Shown here piece after piece: positions 52,424 through 61,994 of a DNA stretch of 64,000 nt. This DNA is from Bradyrhizobium arachidis (GTDB lineage: Bacteria > Pseudomonadota > Alphaproteobacteria > Rhizobiales > Xanthobacteraceae): contig NZ_CP030050.1 of assembly GCF_015291705.1 (NCBI RefSeq), forward strand, positions 1,116,001 through 1,180,000. The letters are read 5' to 3'. The stretch's first letter is position 1, and every line of letters begins with the position of its first letter. The notes beneath the pieces were generated by a model that had not been told where the DNA came from, made no database searches, and saw only the letters and a list, made by a program, of their open reading frames with translations. The position numbers and the translations under genes were made by a program.

Positions 52424-53059
52424 ATGACCGCAGTTCACACCTATGCCAGCGACGTCGCCTTTTCGCGGGCGGTGAAATCGATCCAGGCCCGAAAGGGATC
52501 GCGCGAGGGCTATGCCCATGCCGAGCAGCGGGGATGGCGCACCGAGGTCGACGAGAACCTTGCGGCGTTCCTGGCTGATGCCAACAGCTTCTACTTTGCG
52601 ACGGCTTCGGCGGACGGTCAGCCCTACATCCAGCATCGCGGCGGCCCTAAGGGGTTCTTGAAGGTGCTGGACAAGCAGACGCTCGCCTTCGCCGATTACG
52701 CCGGCAACCGGCAATACATCACCCAGGGAAACCTGTCCGAGAATCCCAAGGCCTACATCTTCGTGATGGACTACGCCCATCGCCGCCGTGTGAAGATCTG
52801 GGGCGAGGCGCGCGTGGTCGAGGACGACGAGGCGCTGACGATGGCGCTGATGCCGAAGGGCTATCGCGCCCGGCCGGAGCAGGTGATCCTGTTCAAGATC
52901 GCAGCCTGGGACACCAACTGCCCGCAACACATTCCGCAGAAGTTCGATGCGCCGGACGTAGCGGCCGCACTCGCGGCAAGGGACCAGCGCATCGCAGAGC
53001 TGGAAGCGGAGGTCGCGGCGCTGAAGGGAAAGGCGAGTCCATCCGCTAGCGAAAGCTAG
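52424..53059 (+). CDS. Pyridoxamine 5'-phosphate oxidase-fold protein
   Basis: A 211-residue FMN-binding split-barrel protein: MTAVHTYASDVAFSRAVKSI at the start, then NLAAFLADANSFYFATASAD, GQPYIQHRGGPKGFLKVLDK and AYIFVMDYAHRRRVKIWGEA. The C-terminal 30 residues form a coiled coil (AARDQRIAELEAEVAALKGK). The fold suggests an oxidoreductase for a small electrophile or nucleotide. It is divergent from the LysR gene; AGGAGAT precedes ATG 52424. Confidence 0.88.
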   Translation: MTAVHTYASDVAFSRAVKSIQARKGSREGYAHAEQRGWRTEVDENLAAFLADANSFYFATASADGQPYIQHRGGPKGFLKVLDKQTLAFADYAGNRQYITQGNLSENPKAYIFVMDYAHRRRVKIWGEARVVEDDEALTMALMPKGYRARPEQVILFKIAAWDTNCPQHIPQKFDAPDVAAALAARDQRIAELEAEVAALKGKASPSASES

Positions 53060-53081
53060 AGCGGCTTGCTCGGTGCACCCT

Positions 53082-53222
53082 CTCCCCTTGCGGGAGAGGG
53101 TGGCTCGTCGCGTGGCGACGGGACGGGTGAGGGGTCTCCATCCTCACGAACACAGTGGCGAGTGGAGAGAACCCCTCATCCGGTGCTTCGCGCCACCTTC
53201 TCCCGCAAGGGGAGAAGGGAAG
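53082..53222. repeat. Palindromic repeat
   Basis: CCCTCTCCCCTTGCGGGAGAGGG at the left and CCTTCTCCCGCAAGGGGAGAAGG at the right, with GGTGAGGGGT and ACCCCTCATCC inside. A member of the CTCTCCCC-type intergenic family. Confidence 0.75.
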
Positions 53223-53239
53223 AAGAGTCAGCCGCGAAA

Positions 53240-53971
53240 TCAGATCACACTCGCGCTTTCGTGCTGGAAGCCGAGATAGCTCGCCGCCACCCGCTCGTTC
53301 GCGGCAATGTCGCTGGCCTTGCCGCTGAGCACGAACTCGCCGAGCTCCATCACATAGGCGTGGTCCGCGATCTTCAGCGCGGCCTGCGCGTTCTGCTCGA
53401 CCAGCAGCACCGAGACGCCGGCAGCGCGCAGCTCGGTGACGATGCGGAAGATGTCGGCGACGATGATCGGGGCAAGGCCAAGGCTCGGCTCGTCCAGCAT
53501 CAGCAGCTTCGGCTCGCCCATCAGCGCGCGGCCCATCGCGAGCATCTGCTGCTCGCCGCCGGAGAGCGTGCCGGCGAACTGCTTGCGCCGCTCCTTCAGC
53601 CGCGGGAACAGCGTGTAGACGCGCTCCATCGAGGCTTTCGCCTTGCTCCGCTCGATGCGGAACGCACCAAGCTCGAGATTGTCCTCGACATTCATGGTCA
53701 CGAACAATTCGCGGTGCTCGGGGACGAGGCCGAGGCCCATCGCGACGCGGTCCTCGATGTCGAGGCGGGCGAGATCCTGGCCTGCAAAGGCGACGCGGCC
53801 CTTCAGCGGCAGGATGCCCATGATGGCCGAGAGCAGCGTGGTCTTGCCGGCGCCGTTGGCGCCGACGATGGTGACGATCTGGTTGGCACCGACCTCGAGT
53901 GAGACCGAGCGCACGGCCTCGACCTTGCCGTAAGACACATGCGCGTCGGTGACGGACAACAGGGCGCTCAT
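53240..53971 (-). CDS. livF: ABC transporter ATPase LivF
   Basis: A 243-residue ATPase: Walker A GANGAGKT (residues ~37-44), Q-loop PEHRELFVT, signature LSGGEQQ (~135-141), Walker B LLMLDEPSLGLA and H-loop VEQNAQ. It is typical LivF in length and sequence. It energises uptake with the LivMG fusion and LivH. It overlaps the LivMG stop by 4 bases (ATGA). Confidence 0.95.
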   Translation of the reverse strand: MSALLSVTDAHVSYGKVEAVRSVSLEVGANQIVTIVGANGAGKTTLLSAIMGILPLKGRVAFAGQDLARLDIEDRVAMGLGLVPEHRELFVTMNVEDNLELGAFRIERSKAKASMERVYTLFPRLKERRKQFAGTLSGGEQQMLAMGRALMGEPKLLMLDEPSLGLAPIIVADIFRIVTELRAAGVSVLLVEQNAQAALKIADHAYVMELGEFVLSGKASDIAANERVAASYLGFQHESASVI

Positions 53972-55737
53972 GCCGCCACTCCGAGATAGGCCTTGATGAC
54001 TTCGGGATTGGTCTTGATCGTCGCGGGCGTGCCTTCCGCGATCTTGGTGCCGAAATCGAGCACCACGATGCGGTCGGCGAGGTTCATCACAAAGCCCATG
54101 TCATGCTCGACCAGGAGCACGCTCATGCCGCCGTCGCGCAGCTCGCGCAACAGCGTCGCGAGCCGCTGCTTCTCCATGTGACGGAGGCCTGCGGCCGGCT
54201 CGTCGAGCAGCAGCAGCATCGGATCGACGCAGAGCGCGCGGGCGATCTCGACGATGCGCTGCTGGCCGAGCGACAGCGAGCCTGCGAGCTGATGCATCTG
54301 GTCGGCAAGTCCGACGCGCTCGATCTGCCGTGCGGCCTCGGCGAGCAGTTTTGCCTCGTCGGCGCGGTCGAGCCGCAGCATCGAGGAGATCGGGCCGGAA
54401 TGGCCGCGCAGATGCGCGCCGATCGCGACGTTCTCCAGCACGGTCATGTCAGGCACCAGCTTCACATGCTGGAAGGTCCTGCTGATGCCGAGCTTGACGA
54501 TCTCCTGCGGCGGCGCCTTGTCGACCTTCCTGCCGAGCACCGAGATCGAGCCTGATGTCGCCGACAACACGCCCGTGATCAGGTTGAAGGTCGTGCTCTT
54601 GCCGGCGCCGTTCGGGCCGATCAGCGCGACGATCTCGCGGGCCTGGACGTCGAAGGAGACGTTGTTGACCGCAACCACGCCGCCGAATTGCTTTCGCGCT
54701 TTCTCGACCTGAAGCAGGATGCTGGCCTCGCCAGCCGCGCGTGTGCGATGCTCCAGCTTCAGCGAGGTATCAGGCTTCTTGCCGCCACTGCGCTCGGGCA
54801 GGAACGACATCAGCCAGGGCCAGACGCCGCCGGGCGCGAGCTGCAGCAGTGCCACCAGCATGATGCCGAACACGATGGTCTCGACCTGGCCGGAGCCCGG
54901 CAGGATCAGCGGCAGGTAGCTTTGCAGCACCTCCTTCAGCACCACGACGATCGCCGCGCCCAGCACGCCGCCCCAGACATAGCCCGCGCCGCCGACCACC
55001 GCGATGAAGAGATATTCGATGCCGGCCTGCGCGCCGAACGGTGTCGGGTTCACCGCGCGCTGCAGATGGGCGTAGAGCCAGCCGGAGAGGCCGGCGAGCA
55101 CCGCGGCATGGATGAACACCAGAAGCTTGGCGCGCGGCGTGTGCACGCCGAATGCTTCCGCCGCGACATGGCCGCGCCGGAGCGCGCGGATGGCGCGGCC
55201 GGTGCGGGAGTCCAAAAGGTTCATGGTCAGAAGCGCCGAGACGATCACGGCGACCCAGATCGCGTAATAGATCGATCCGGGCGAGAGCATCTTGAACGCG
55301 CCGACCGACAGCGGCGGGATCGCCGAGATGCCGTCGTTTCTCCCGAGGAATTCCAGCTTGCTGAAGAGGTAGAACAGGCCGAGCCCCCAGGCGAGCGTGC
55401 CGAGCGGCAAATAATGGCCGGAGAGGCGGACGGTGATCAGCCCGAGCAGCACCGCCAGCGCTCCGCTGACCACGAGCGACAGTGGTAGCGTCAGCCACGG
55501 CGACAGGCCGTAGGTCGTCGTCAGCACCGCCGTGGTGTAGGCGCCGAAGCCGACGAAGGCCGCCTGACCGAACGAGGTGAGGCCGCCAACGCCGGTGAGC
55601 AGCACGAGGCCCATCGCGACCAGGGCGGCAAGGCCGATATTGTCGAGCAGCACGATCCAGAACGGCGGCATGCCCGGGACGAACGGGATCGCCGCCATGA
55701 CCAGCGCAAAGACGAGGATGGGAAGCCGGCTCTGCAT
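53968..55737 (-). CDS. livM/livG: LivM-LivG fusion: ABC permease joined to ATPase
   Basis: A 589-residue protein in which the first ~310 residues are a LivM permease (8-10 helices; [20 protein letters not shown], ..[20 protein letters not shown]) and the last ~245 an LivG ATPase: Walker [10 protein letters not shown] (~374-382), signature LSLGQQ (usually LSGGQQ), Walker [13 protein letters not shown] basic linker ([20 protein letters not shown]) joins them. Both halves are usually separate genes; a fused form fixes their stoichiometry. The Gly-to-Leu change in the signature is noted. Confidence 0.93.
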   Translation of the reverse strand: MQSRLPILVFALVMAAIPFVPGMPPFWIVLLDNIGLAALVAMGLVLLTGVGGLTSFGQAAFVGFGAYTTAVLTTTYGLSPWLTLPLSLVVSGALAVLLGLITVRLSGHYLPLGTLAWGLGLFYLFSKLEFLGRNDGISAIPPLSVGAFKMLSPGSIYYAIWVAVIVSALLTMNLLDSRTGRAIRALRRGHVAAEAFGVHTPRAKLLVFIHAAVLAGLSGWLYAHLQRAVNPTPFGAQAGIEYLFIAVVGGAGYVWGGVLGAAIVVVLKEVLQSYLPLILPGSGQVETIVFGIMLVALLQLAPGGVWPWLMSFLPERSGGKKPDTSLKLEHRTRAAGEASILLQVEKARKQFGGVVAVNNVSFDVQAREIVALIGPNGAGKSTTFNLITGVLSATSGSISVLGRKVDKAPPQEIVKLGISRTFQHVKLVPDMTVLENVAIGAHLRGHSGPISSMLRLDRADEAKLLAEAARQIERVGLADQMHQLAGSLSLGQQRIVEIARALCVDPMLLLLDEPAAGLRHMEKQRLATLLRELRDGGMSVLLVEHDMGFVMNLADRIVVLDFGTKIAEGTPATIKTNPEVIKAYLGVAA

Positions 55738-55742
55738 GCTCG

Positions 55743-56783
55743 TCAGTCCTTCTCTTCCTCGACCGCGGGCGCGGCGAGCGAGCGCAGCAGCAGCACGGGG
55801 ATCAGCAGCATGAAAACGATCACTTCCTTGTAGTTGGAGGCATAGAAGGACGAGAACGCCTCGACGATGCCGACGACCAGCGCCGCGACGGCAGTGAGGG
55901 GATAGCTGACGAGCCCGCCGATGATCGCGGCGACAAAGCCCTTCAGGCCGATCAGGAAGCCGCTGTCATAGTAGAGCGTCGTGATCGGCACGATCATGAT
56001 GCCCGACAGCGCGCCGATCACGGAGGCCAGCAGGAACGCGATCTGCCCCGACAGCGTGGTGCGGATGCCGGCGAGCCGCGCTCCCAGCCGGTTCACGGCG
56101 GTGGCGCGCAGCGCCTTGCCGTAGAGCGTCAGGCCGAAGAACAGCCAGAGACCGATGATGAAGGCGATGGTGATGGCGTAGACGGTGATGCTCTGGCCGG
56201 TGAAGCGCAGCGCGCCTGCGGTGAAGGCGCCCGAGAGCACCGCAGGTCCGCGCTGGCCTTCGGCGCCGAAGAACAGCAGGCCGAGGCCCTGCAGCGCGAG
56301 GTGGACGCCCACGGATGCAATCAGCAGCACCAGCACGGAGGTGTGCGCCAGCGGCTGGAACGCGATGCGGTAGAGATAGACGCCGATCATCGCCACGATC
56401 ACCAGCGCCAGCGCGATGCAGACCGCGACCGGCGGCTTCTGGGCGGTGAAGTAAATCGTCAGTGCCAGCACGATGGCCGGCAGCACGACGTTGGTGAGGA
56501 GGCTGCGCACGATCAGCCGCCCATGCAGCGCCTTGCGCGCCACGAACAGGTCGAAGGCGAAGGCGCCGATGCCCAGCGCCAGCGCGAGCTTGGCCGTACC
56601 CGGCATCTGGCCGGCGGCCAGCGAGGCATAGGTCAGCGCGCCATAGGTGACGAACTCGCCCTGGGGAATCAGGATCACGCGGGTGACGGCGAACACCAGC
56701 ACCAGCGCGAGGCCGAGCAGCGCGTAGATCGCGCCATTGGTAATGCCGTCCTGCACCAGGAACAGCATGATGGTGGTATTCAA
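55743..56783 (-). CDS. livH: ABC transporter permease LivH
   Basis: A 346-residue permease with about eight helices; FLVQDGITNGAIYALLGLAL and VLVFAVTRVILIPQGEFVTY at the N-terminus are the LivH start, and the EAA-like loop is in the NRLGARLAGIRTTLSGQIAF segment (about residues 232-251). It lies 5 bases before LivMG. Together with the binding protein at 40 kb this operon probably imports hydroxycinnamates or benzoates. Confidence 0.93.
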   Translation of the reverse strand: MNTTIMLFLVQDGITNGAIYALLGLALVLVFAVTRVILIPQGEFVTYGALTYASLAAGQMPGTAKLALALGIGAFAFDLFVARKALHGRLIVRSLLTNVVLPAIVLALTIYFTAQKPPVAVCIALALVIVAMIGVYLYRIAFQPLAHTSVLVLLIASVGVHLALQGLGLLFFGAEGQRGPAVLSGAFTAGALRFTGQSITVYAITIAFIIGLWLFFGLTLYGKALRATAVNRLGARLAGIRTTLSGQIAFLLASVIGALSGIMIVPITTLYYDSGFLIGLKGFVAAIIGGLVSYPLTAVAALVVGIVEAFSSFYASNYKEVIVFMLLIPVLLLRSLAAPAVEEEKD

Positions 56784-56868
56784 GACCGGACGCTCCCCCT
56801 CAAAAGTCCGGACCGGTCTCCGCGATTGCGGTGGACGGTCCGCTCACAGCCATTGAAAAACGCTGACG

Positions 56869-56902
56869 ATATTTGATATGGTCCATAACAATTATCAAAT
56901 AT
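56869..56902. promoter_or_regulatory. Operator candidate between livH and MarR gene
   Basis: ATATTTGATA and TATCAAATAT (56869-56878 and 56893-56902) form a perfect 10-bp inverted repeat with a 14-base spacer, in the gap between divergent genes. It contains CCATAACAA, recalling the ATAAC half-site before the crotonase operon. Confidence 0.72.
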
Positions 56903-56960
56903 AATCTCAAGGGTGGGAAGCGACCCGTCCCGAATTTAGCGGGATTACGAGCACGAGGCG

Positions 56961-57482
56961 ATGACCGTTTCCAAAACCGCTGAAAAGTCTTCCGAAAAGG
57001 CCGCCGACGCGGCCAAGGGCCGCAAGGACGCGGCCGAGCCGCAGGCCGAGGCCCTCCAGCTCGGCGAACTCTCAGAGCAGCTGGGCTATGTCCTGAAGCG
57101 GGCGCAGCTCAAGGTGTTCGAGAACTTCTTGCGCTGCATGGCCTCGCTCCAGCTGACGCCAGCGCAGTTCTCGGTGCTGCTGCTGGTGGAGAAGAACCCC
57201 GGCCGTAACCAGACCGAGATCGCCTCAACGCTCGGCATCCTCCGCCCGAACTTCGTGGCCATGCTCGACAATCTGGAGAGCCGCGACCTCTGCGCGCGGA
57301 TCCGCTCCACCAACGACCGCCGCTCGCACATCCTGGTCCTGACCGACAAGGGCAAGGCCGTGCTGAGCCGCGCCAAGAAGCTCGTCGCAACCAAGCACGA
57401 GGCGCGGCTGAACGACCTGCTCGGCCAGGCCAACCGCGAGGCGCTGATCGGGATGCTCGCGAAGATCGCGAACGAGTTTTGA
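56961..57482 (+). CDS. MarR-family regulator (CouR-like)
   Basis: A 173-residue MarR protein. A Lys/Ala-rich N-terminal extension of ~30 residues precedes a winged helix: FLRCMASLQLTPAQFSVLLL, RNQTEIASTLGILRPNFVAM, DLCARIRSTNDRRSHILVLT. CouR of R. palustris, which represses its hydroxycinnamate genes until p-coumaroyl-CoA appears, has the same size and context. It is divergent from livH, with a perfect palindrome in the gap. Confidence 0.92.
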   Translation: MTVSKTAEKSSEKAADAAKGRKDAAEPQAEALQLGELSEQLGYVLKRAQLKVFENFLRCMASLQLTPAQFSVLLLVEKNPGRNQTEIASTLGILRPNFVAMLDNLESRDLCARIRSTNDRRSHILVLTDKGKAVLSRAKKLVATKHEARLNDLLGQANREALIGMLAKIANEF

Positions 57483-57558
57483 GGCGGGCTGTCGGGCGGC
57501 CGCGGAGCATGATTCGCGAGCTTCCAGGCTGCCGAGTTCTAACCGCGCGGCACACTGC

Positions 57559-57590
57559 GCTCCCTCCTCCCCCGCAAGGGGGAGGGAACG
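57559..57590. repeat. Short CTCCCCC-type palindromic repeat
   Basis: GCTCCCTCCTCCCCCGCAAG...GGGGGAGGGA, the shorter relative of the elements at 48 and 53 kb. Confidence 0.65.
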
Positions 57591-57612
57591 CAGCGGAGCG
57601 TGTGGCGAGATA

Positions 57613-58896
57613 TCAATCCACCAGGATCACGCGGATATCGTTCACGTTGGTCAGCGTCGGGCCGGGCTGCAGCAGATCCCCCGTCGCCTCGAAGAACGTG
57701 GTCGCGTCGTTGTTGTCGAGATACGCCTGCGGCTGCAGCCCCAGCGCCTTCATCTTCGCAAACGTCGCCGCATCGATCAGCGCGCCGGCGGGATCGGTCG
57801 GGTGGCCGGCGCCGCCATCGGCGCCGTCGGTATCGCCGGCGAGCGCCGCGATGTCAGGCGTGTCCTTGAGCAGCTCGGCGAGCGCCAGCGCGTATTCCTG
57901 GTTGGGGCCGCCACGGCCATTGCCGCGCACGGTGACCGTGAGCTCGCCGCCGGAGAGGATCGCGACGCGCTTGCCTTGCGCGCGGGCTGCAAGCGCGAGC
58001 TTGGCGTGATCGGCCGCGACCTCGCGGGCCTCGCCCTCGAGGTCGGCGCCGAGATCGATCGTCTCATAGCCGGCCTCCTGAGCGAGCTTCACCGCCGCAT
58101 CGAGCGATTGCTTGGGACGCGCGATCAGCTCGAACGTCGCGCGCGCGAACGCGCCATCGCCAGGCTTGCAGCTTTCATTGGCGGGATCGTCCAGCGCGCG
58201 GCGCACGGCATCGTCGATGGCGAGCTTGTATTTCGCCACGATCGCGCGCGCATCGGCGAGCGTGGTCGGATCCGGCACGGTGGGACCGGAGGCGATCGCG
58301 GAGGGATCGTCATGCGGCACGTCGGAGATCGCGAGCGTGACGATCTCGGCGGCATTCTTGCCGGCGCGCGCCAGCCGCCCGCCCTTGATCCGCGACAGAT
58401 GCTTGCGCACCGTATTCATCTCGCCGATCGGCGCGCCCGAGCGGAGCAGCGCCTTGTTGACCGCCTGCTTCTGCGCAAAGCTGATGCCGTCGACGGGCGC
58501 GATCCAGTTCGCCGAGCCGCCGCCGGTGAGCAGCACCAGCAGCAGATCATCGGGCCCGGCCTCGCCCGCGAGCGCGAGCGTGTCGGCCGCGCCCTTGAGG
58601 CCAGCTTCGTCAGGCACGGGATGGCCGGCCTCGACCACGCGGATGCGGCGCGTCGGCAGGCCATAGCCGTGGCGGGTGGTGGCGATGCCGACGAGGCGCT
58701 CCGGCGCGAGCCCGAGCGTGTCGAGATAATGCCGCTCCGCCGCGGCGGCCATCGCGCCGGCGCCCTTGCCGGCGGCGAGGCAGATCACGCGCCCCTTGGG
58801 CAGGGGCCGCAGATGCGGCGCAAGGATCGTGCTCGGATGGGCGGCAGCAACGGCGGCGTCGTAGAGCGCGCGGAGCAGGGGACGTCGGTCGGTCAT
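57613..58896 (-). CDS. Glycerate 2-kinase (MOFRL-type)
   Basis: A 427-residue kinase of the glycerate-kinase type-2 family: GRVICLAAGKGAGAMAAAAE near the start, DLLLVLLTGGGSANWIAPVD (the GGGSA loop, ~120) and the MOFRL domain with GKRVAILSGGELTVTVRGNG (residues ~300-330) including the GGxxT and the NQEYALALAE segment. It phosphorylates glycerate using ATP, for tartrate or serine-cycle type carbon use. ATG 58896 opens the family sequence (MTDRRPLLRALYDAAVAAAH). There is no operon partner. Confidence 0.92.
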   Translation of the reverse strand: MTDRRPLLRALYDAAVAAAHPSTILAPHLRPLPKGRVICLAAGKGAGAMAAAAERHYLDTLGLAPERLVGIATTRHGYGLPTRRIRVVEAGHPVPDEAGLKGAADTLALAGEAGPDDLLLVLLTGGGSANWIAPVDGISFAQKQAVNKALLRSGAPIGEMNTVRKHLSRIKGGRLARAGKNAAEIVTLAISDVPHDDPSAIASGPTVPDPTTLADARAIVAKYKLAIDDAVRRALDDPANESCKPGDGAFARATFELIARPKQSLDAAVKLAQEAGYETIDLGADLEGEAREVAADHAKLALAARAQGKRVAILSGGELTVTVRGNGRGGPNQEYALALAELLKDTPDIAALAGDTDGADGGAGHPTDPAGALIDAATFAKMKALGLQPQAYLDNNDATTFFEATGDLLQPGPTLTNVNDIRVILVD

Positions 58897-58912
58897 GACG
58901 AAAAGCCCTAAA

Positions 58913-58957
58913 GCATGATCCGGAGAAGTGCGAAGCGGTTTTCCGGAAAGATCATGC
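58913..58957. repeat. 45-bp palindromic dispersed repeat, copy B
   Basis: GCATGATCCGGAGAAGTG ... GATCATGC, matching copy A at 20963-21007 at 41 of 45 bases. It sits right behind the start of the glycerate kinase gene, in its 5' leader. Confidence 0.85.
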
Positions 58958-59136
58958 GTAAACAACAACCTAAAGCGCGATGACGATTCATCCCAATCTC
59001 ATCGCGCTTTAGGCGGACGGAAGCGATGGCGGCGAGGTCGCCGGTCACCTGCCTAGCGCATCGGGCGCCAAAGCGTAAGCAGGCTTTATCGTCATTCGAT
59101 TGTGCAATCGCGTGATCATAATCGGCGCGCAAGCAA

Positions 59137-59167
59137 AAGCCCCCTGCGATCGTCTCGCAGGGGGCTT
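59137..59167 (-). terminator. Terminator downstream of binding-protein gene 1
   Basis: A 13-bp perfect stem AAGCCCCCTGCGA/TCGCAGGGGGCTT with a 5-base loop followed by TTGCTT on the minus strand. It closes the gene at 59191. Confidence 0.88.
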
Positions 59168-59190
59168 GATGCGTCGCGTATGTCGTCCGG

Positions 59191-60420
59191 CTAGCCGCCG
59201 ACGTCGGCGCTGATCACGTCGCCGAACAGTTCCCAGCGCTCGCCCTTGAACCTCTCGAGCCGGAGCTGGCTGATCGGCGCAAAGTCGGTCGCGGAGGTGT
59301 TGATCTGGACGCCCGGCAGCAGCGCCTCGGTGCGGAAGTCCTTCAGGCTGGCGGCCTGCTTCATGATGTTCTCGCGGGTGAGATTGTCACCGCATTGCTT
59401 CAGCACCTGGACCAGCGTCTGCGCCACCGCGTAGCCGACGATGGTGCCCTTGTCGAGCTTGTCGCCTTCCGGGAAGTACTTGGTCATGAAGGCGAGGAAT
59501 TCCTTCATGCCGGGATCGTTGTTCCACTCCGGATCCGACACGTCCTTGAGATAGTCGGCCGAGATGATGTCCTGGCCGTTCTCGAAGCCGGCGGGCTTCA
59601 TCACGCTGCCGACCGAGGCCGAGACGTTGTTGAGGAAGTGCAGCGGCTTCCAGCCGATCTCGGCGTTCTTCTTGATCGCCTGCGCGGCGAATTTCGGCGT
59701 CGTGATGTTCATGAACACGTCGGCGCCGGTCGACTTCAGCTTGACGATGTGGTTGTCGATGGTCGGCTCGGAGGTCTCATAGCTCTCCTCCATGACGATC
59801 ATCGAGGCGGCTTTCGAGCCGAGGCCGTCCTTCAGGCCCTTGAGGTAGTCTTTGCCGTAATCGTCGTTCTGGTAAAGCACGGCGATCTTTGCGTCCGGCT
59901 TGTTCTTCAAAAGCCACTTCGCGTAGATCTGCGTCTCGCTCTGGTAGTTGGGCTGCCAGCCCATGGTCCACGGAAAGTTCTGCGGATCGTTCCACTTGGT
60001 GGCGCCGGTGGCGACGAACAGCTGCGGCACCTTCTTCGAGTTCATGTATTTCTGGATCGCCGAGTTCGGCGGCGTGCCGAGCGAGTTGAAGATGAACAGC
60101 ACCTCGTCGCTCTCGACCAGCTTGCGCGCCTGCTCCACCGTCTTCGGCGGCGAATAGGCGTCGTCGTAGGAGATGTAGTTGATCTTGCGGCCGTTGATGC
60201 CGCCCTCTTCGTTGATCTTCTTGAAATAGGCGGCTTCGGTCCGCCCGATGATGCCGTAGGCGGAGGCCGGTCCGCTGTAGGGCATGATGTTGCCGATCTT
60301 GATCTCGGTGTCGGTCGCGCCGGTATCGTATTTCTTCTGGGCCGATGCAGTGGAGGTCGAGGCCGCAATGAGCGCGAGCGCCAGTGACGCGGCCGCAAGT
60401 TTGCCGGTGACAGCGGGCAT
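59191..60420 (-). CDS. ABC substrate-binding protein, paralog 1 of 3
   Basis: A 409-residue periplasmic protein: signal peptide (MPAVTGKLAAASLALALIAA, ...TASA), then QKKYDTGATDTEIKIGNIMP with YSGPASAYGIIGRTEAAYFK. Very like its two neighbours (same signature YDTGASDTEI..GNIMPYSGPASAY; conserved TKWNDPQNFPWTMGWQPNYQ). These belong to the LivJ-like group that often binds aromatic or short branched acids. The ligand is unknown. It has its own terminator. Confidence 0.93.
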   Translation of the reverse strand: MPAVTGKLAAASLALALIAASTSTASAQKKYDTGATDTEIKIGNIMPYSGPASAYGIIGRTEAAYFKKINEEGGINGRKINYISYDDAYSPPKTVEQARKLVESDEVLFIFNSLGTPPNSAIQKYMNSKKVPQLFVATGATKWNDPQNFPWTMGWQPNYQSETQIYAKWLLKNKPDAKIAVLYQNDDYGKDYLKGLKDGLGSKAASMIVMEESYETSEPTIDNHIVKLKSTGADVFMNITTPKFAAQAIKKNAEIGWKPLHFLNNVSASVGSVMKPAGFENGQDIISADYLKDVSDPEWNNDPGMKEFLAFMTKYFPEGDKLDKGTIVGYAVAQTLVQVLKQCGDNLTRENIMKQAASLKDFRTEALLPGVQINTSATDFAPISQLRLERFKGERWELFGDVISADVGG

Positions 60421-60528
60421 TCCTATCTCCCTATTTTCTTGGTGTGTGTGCGTTTCCTTTTCTTGTCTTGCTTGTTCTTGGCGACGCGGCCGTAATTCAA
60501 TACGATTTGGCAGGTGCCTTCAACAGAA

Positions 60529-60555
60529 AGCCCCTGCGACGGCGTCGCCGGGGCT
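60529..60555 (-). terminator. Terminator-like hairpin upstream of paralog 1
   Basis: AGCCCC-T-GCGAC/GTCGC-C-GGGGCT (one mismatch, 3-base loop), followed on the minus strand by TTTCTGTTG. It lies about 97 bases after the stop of paralog 2. Confidence 0.6.
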
Positions 60556-60651
60556 GCTTCTTTAGTAGTCAGCGCCCGTGTGCGCTTGCGAGACGGCGCA
60601 GCTGTCTGGAGTTGTTTAACAAGTCACGAACGATCTTGAGTTGCCCGGCTT

Positions 60652-61878
60652 TCAATGCCCATGGTCGCTCGAGATGATGTCGCCGAACAGCTCCCACTTC
60701 TTGCCCTTGAAGCGCATCATCTGGAGTTGCTCGATCGGGGCGAAATTGTCGGGTGCGGTGTTGATCTTGATCCCCGGCAGCAGCGTGTCGGGCTCGAAAT
60801 CCTTCAAGCTCGCCGCCTGCTTCATGACGTTCTCGCGGGTGAGGTCGTCGCCGCACATCTGAAGCACCTTCACCATGGTCTGCGACGCGGCATAGCCGAA
60901 CACCACGCCGGCATCGAGCTTGTTGGCCTTGGGGTCGTACTGCGCGATGAAGTTATAGAACTTCTTCATGCCGTCATCGGCGTTCCATTGCGGGTCGGAG
61001 CCGTCCTTGGTGTAGGTCGCCGACAGCACGCCTTGCGAGATCTCGATGCCCGCCGGCTCGAGCACGCCGCCGACTGAGGCCGAGACGTTGGAGATGATGT
61101 GGACCGGATGCCAGTTGATCTCTGCGGCCTTCTTGATCGCTTGGGCTGCAAATTTCGGCGTGGTGATGCTGATGAAAACGTCGGCGCCCGAGGCCTTCAG
61201 CTTCACGACGTGCTCGTCGATCGCCGGCTCCGAGGTGTCGTAGCCGTCCTCCATCACGATCATCGACGCCTTCGCGCCGAGGCCGTCCTTCAAGCCCTTC
61301 AGATAGTCCTTGCCGAAATCGTCGTTCTGATAGAGCACGCTGATCTTGGCGTCCGGCTTCTCCTTCATGATGTACTTGGCGTAGATGCGCGCCTCGCTGG
61401 CGTAGCTCGGCTGCCAGCCCATGGTCCACGGATATTGCTTCGGATCGTTCCACTTCGAGGCGCCGCTCGCCACGAACAATTGCGGCACCTTCTTCTCGTT
61501 CATGTATTTGCGGATCGCGCTGTTGGTGGAGGTGCCAAGCGAGCCGAAGATCAGCAGCACCCCGTCGCTCTCGACCAGCTTGCGGGCCTGCTCCACCGTC
61601 TTCGGCGGCGAATAGGCGTCGTCATAGGAGATGAACTTGATCTTGCGGCCGTTGATGCCGCCCTCGGCATTGACCTTGTTGAAATAGGCTTCCTCGGCCT
61701 TGCCGATCGCGGCATAGGCGGAGGCCGGCCCGCTATAGGGCATGATGTTGCCTATTCTGATCTCGGTATCGGAAGCGCCGCTGTCGTATTTCTTTTGCGC
61801 CAGCACAGGGCCAGTCATCGCAATGCACAACGCGAGTGCGACCCACAGGGACGCAACCTGAAGACGAACGGCAGTCAT
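60652..61878 (-). CDS. ABC substrate-binding protein, paralog 2 of 3
   Basis: A 408-residue relative of the flanking genes: signal peptide MTAVRLQVASLWVALALCIA, then QKKYDSGASDTEIRIGNIMP. The main changes from the others are a distinct ligand-lining set (HIISNVSASVGGVLEPAGIE, ...ASEARIYAKYIMKEKPDAKI). The start is ATG 61878 with GTAGGAGAAC before it. It is followed by a weak hairpin at 60529-60555. Confidence 0.93.
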   Translation of the reverse strand: MTAVRLQVASLWVALALCIAMTGPVLAQKKYDSGASDTEIRIGNIMPYSGPASAYAAIGKAEEAYFNKVNAEGGINGRKIKFISYDDAYSPPKTVEQARKLVESDGVLLIFGSLGTSTNSAIRKYMNEKKVPQLFVASGASKWNDPKQYPWTMGWQPSYASEARIYAKYIMKEKPDAKISVLYQNDDFGKDYLKGLKDGLGAKASMIVMEDGYDTSEPAIDEHVVKLKASGADVFISITTPKFAAQAIKKAAEINWHPVHIISNVSASVGGVLEPAGIEISQGVLSATYTKDGSDPQWNADDGMKKFYNFIAQYDPKANKLDAGVVFGYAASQTMVKVLQMCGDDLTRENVMKQAASLKDFEPDTLLPGIKINTAPDNFAPIEQLQMMRFKGKKWELFGDIISSDHGH

Positions 61879-61939
61879 TGTTCTCCTACCCGGGCTCGGA
61901 TCGGCGCATTGAACAAGATTGGCGCCCGGCGTCAACAAA

Positions 61940-61967
61940 AAGCCCCCGCGATCGTTCGCGGGGGCTT
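61940..61967 (-). terminator. Terminator between paralogs 3 and 2
   Basis: AAGCCCCCGCGA/TCGCGGGGGCTT with a 4-base loop, followed on the minus strand by TTTGTTG. It serves the gene at 61995. Confidence 0.85.
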
Positions 61968-61994
61968 CTTGTTTCGGACTATTGCGTCAGCTTG

